Shown piece by piece: positions 62,040-64,000 of a stretch of DNA of 64,000 bases. The translations under genes and the position numbers were made by a program. The stretch is from Fulvia fulva. Lineage: Eukaryota; Ascomycota; Dothideomycetes; Mycosphaerellales; Mycosphaerellaceae. The notes under the pieces are model-generated. The model was given only the letters and a program-made list of their open reading frames with translations. It did no database searches and had not been told where the DNA came from. Each line of letters begins with the position of its first letter. The first letter of the stretch is position 1. The stretch lies in the NCBI RefSeq assembly GCF_020509005.1, contig NC_063014.1, positions 4,526,001-4,590,000 on the forward strand, in the 5' to 3' direction.

Positions 62040-63374
62040 ATGCTGATCACCAAGTGGCAGATTCTCAGGAGCCAGCCGACACATGTGTACCTAGTCCTTG
62101 TACTCGTCACTGCACTGCCACTCTACTATGGCTCCTACCAATACCGTCTCCGCCATCCCTACGGCTCCCCCACACAGTCATCTGGAAGGATGCCAACAGG
62201 AAACTTCGTCGCGGACTGGACGGACACTCAGGTCGTAGCACCCTTCAACCAATACCCAGTCGCCTCCTTCTGTAATCGTACCACACATTGGCGGCCCAAC
62301 CTCGTCTTCAATTTGGCCAATGCCGATGGCCAGATCGCAGATGTCCGAGGCAATGTCCTTGACTTCCTATTCTACGCGATCGAAGCCGGCGCCAGCATTA
62401 TGCTTCCTGGAATTCCACAGCAGAACGAGGGTGGCACGGGTAATGTCAACGCGAGGAAAACGGACTTTGCAGAGTTCTTTGATGAGAAATGGTTCCTGAA
62501 GACCATGGAAGAGACGTGTCCGCAGATGCAGATTTACAAAATGCAGGAGGGACAAGAGTTGAAGGCTGCGTTGCCGGACTACTACAAGCCAAGGACTAGG
62601 AGGATGGATGAGGGCTTCAACAACAATCGCAAAGCCTACCTATCAGACCTCGAGAGCTGGCTCCAAGCCCGCAGAGTCCTGGACGATAAGTCTACAAAGT
62701 TTACAGTCGTGAATGTCAAGCCCACACTCTACAATATCGACACCCGCAGCCTACCCCACGGCCTGCGTCGTAACTTTGGTCAAGTCTTGCGCGTGAATCC
62801 AGAAATCAGACGACTGGCCGCTATGGCCGTAGAACAGCTCCGCATCCAATATGGCCTCGAGATCGATTCGACACAGCCCATCCCACGCAACGCCTTCTAC
62901 GCCGTCTACCTCCCTGACCCCTCCGACACCAATCTCACAACCGCCTACCTCTCCCACGCCAAAGCCCACAACCTAGACACCCTCTACATCGCAACCCCCG
63001 ACCCCTCCGACCTCTCCCACCTCAAGCTCCTCGGCCTCTCCCAACCCTCCCCGCTCACCCTCCTCTCTGCCTCCGACCTCCTGCCCGAAATCGAACAACC
63101 TCTATCCCCCGCGGAGCAAGCGTTAGTTGACTACTCCATCACCCTCCGCGCCAGCGTTTTCGGCGGGATGGTGAAGAGTAGTCTTAGTGCTCAGGTGGCG
63201 ATGACGAGGAACCAGTGGGTAGAGGATCGGGGTGTTGTGGTGGATCCGGAGAGGGTGAGACATGCTGAGGAGGGGATGTGGTGGGATGATGGGTGGAGTC
63301 GGGTGGTGGGACGGATTGATGAAGATGGGAGTAGGGAAGGTGCGGAGGGCTGGGGGAGGGGGGTTTGGCCTTGA
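62040..63374 (+). CDS. Type II membrane protein, O-fucosyltransferase-like fold
   Basis: 444 aa from the ATG at 62040 (MLITKWQILRS), chosen because it puts a signal-anchor (THVYLVLVLVTALPLYYGSY) near the N-terminus. The frame is open from 61899. The luminal part begins with RPNLVFNLANADGQIADVRG and NVLDFLFYAIEAGASIMLPG. Near the end it has ALVDYSITLRASVFGGMVKS with SSLSAQ, which resembles the C-terminal D..V..RS..F.G...SS.S motif of GDP-fucose-dependent O-fucosyltransferase-like proteins (PF10250-like). Fungal members are widespread, but donor and acceptor are unknown. A Golgi role is inferred. Intact. Confidence 0.75.
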   Translation: MLITKWQILRSQPTHVYLVLVLVTALPLYYGSYQYRLRHPYGSPTQSSGRMPTGNFVADWTDTQVVAPFNQYPVASFCNRTTHWRPNLVFNLANADGQIADVRGNVLDFLFYAIEAGASIMLPGIPQQNEGGTGNVNARKTDFAEFFDEKWFLKTMEETCPQMQIYKMQEGQELKAALPDYYKPRTRRMDEGFNNNRKAYLSDLESWLQARRVLDDKSTKFTVVNVKPTLYNIDTRSLPHGLRRNFGQVLRVNPEIRRLAAMAVEQLRIQYGLEIDSTQPIPRNAFYAVYLPDPSDTNLTTAYLSHAKAHNLDTLYIATPDPSDLSHLKLLGLSQPSPLTLLSASDLLPEIEQPLSPAEQALVDYSITLRASVFGGMVKSSLSAQVAMTRNQWVEDRGVVVDPERVRHAEEGMWWDDGWSRVVGRIDEDGSREGAEGWGRGVWP

Positions 63375-64000
63375 TACGGGGAAGAGATGCATGGGATTGA
63401 ATTTGTCGAGGAGGAGGGAGGACCGGAGCAGAAGTGGGAGAGGATGTGATTCCCCGACGGTATCAGATAATGAAACTTTGATGACTCTCGAGTTTGCTGT
63501 CGAAAGAGTGCCGTGTGCCATGGAGTGATAACGAAGGCATCGGTAGCTTCTTCCGTACCTGCATAGCATGGGTCCGCAACTCCCACATGGAGGGCTCGGA
63601 AGGGCGGCATTCTGATTGGTAGCAATACACACAGCATGGGACAACAGTCACAAGCCTAGCCAGAAGCAGATATGAAGGACGAGTATAGGCGACGAGACGT
63701 CTCGGCTGTCACGATCATCAGTTGTTGTGGATGCTCCTCGCCTCATGCGGTCTTCAAATACGTCGTAAATCTCGCCAAGACTGGCGGAGAATCCTGGTCG
63801 GGGTTGCATGCGAGGTGAGACCATGCATCTTAAGACCATAACCTGTTCCTGCTGGGTTGCTGGACTCTTTTGCTTCTGTCTTCTTTCACAATCCCCAACA
63901 TTCCTATCGGATCATATCATGGCAAAGGTGGTATCACATTTCGAAGCTGGTACGCGCAAAAAAAAAAGGTACATCTGCAGGCATTCATCTGGCTACCTCG
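63375..64000. other. Right-end intergenic region
   Basis: No gene supported. It contains a G-rich stretch continuing from the 3' end of the previous gene (63375-63450) and a short A run near 63957-63968. Confidence 0.5.

Overview
The window comes from a filamentous ascomycete nuclear chromosome (Pezizomycotina; a Dothideomycete of the Mycosphaerella type is my best guess, inferred from gene content). Support comes from short 50-75 nt introns with GTRNGN donors and CTNAC-like branch points, and from fungal genes with typical architectures: TIP41, Aurora kinase, HOS3-type deacetylase, division-1 chitin synthase, MPH1, WSS1, a DUF1776 protein and a hybrid histidine kinase. Lineage-variable fungal families (HET, LPxELRN/2EXR, DUF6604, UstYa-like) are also present. 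I saw no tRNA, rRNA, CRISPR or transposase.

Layout. 1-2 kb: the 5' part of a HET-domain gene runs off the left edge, next to an LPxELRN-family gene. 2-9 kb is conserved core: TIP41 and an Aurora kinase diverge from one short promoter region, followed by a HOS3-like deacetylase. 9-13 kb holds a decayed HET fragment and a conserved two-exon gene. 13-20 kb has a RING protein, a three-exon LPxELRN gene, and two tandem members of a small zinc-finger-like family. 20-27 kb has a gamma-glutamylcyclotransferase-like gene, a chitin synthase, a Cys-containing secreted protein and a HIT hydrolase. 27-33.5 kb is gene-poor and decayed: a multi-membrane-segment gene with two in-frame TAG codons, a UstYa-like remnant and unexplained coding-like pieces. 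33.5-38.5 kb is the MPH1 helicase and a GFA-fold protein.

38.7-52.4 kb is the accessory core of the window. It holds a head-to-head LPxELRN pair, two related SH3-like small proteins on opposite strands, a third zinc-finger paralogue broken by one TGA, and a short two-exon gene 36 nt upstream of an RpiB/LacAB isomerase. It also holds a three-exon Cys-rich small secreted protein, another LPxELRN gene with a broken paralogue, and a DUF6604 gene whose first 36 codons are separated from the rest by one in-frame TAG. 53-64 kb returns to conserved genes: DUF1776, a WSS1-like protease, a hybrid histidine kinase and an O-fucosyltransferase-like type II membrane protein.

The most interesting theme is the cluster of otherwise coherent reading frames interrupted by one or two stop codons (near 30.2, 30.3, 43.6, 48.8-48.9 and 52.2 kb). 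They lie in the same accessory stretches as the expanded gene families. The simplest reading is recent pseudogenisation or birth-and-death evolution. Conditional restoration of the TAG cases (A-to-I editing, readthrough) is a testable alternative. TAG also ends intact genes here (1951-1953, 18128-18130), so a general codon reassignment is excluded.
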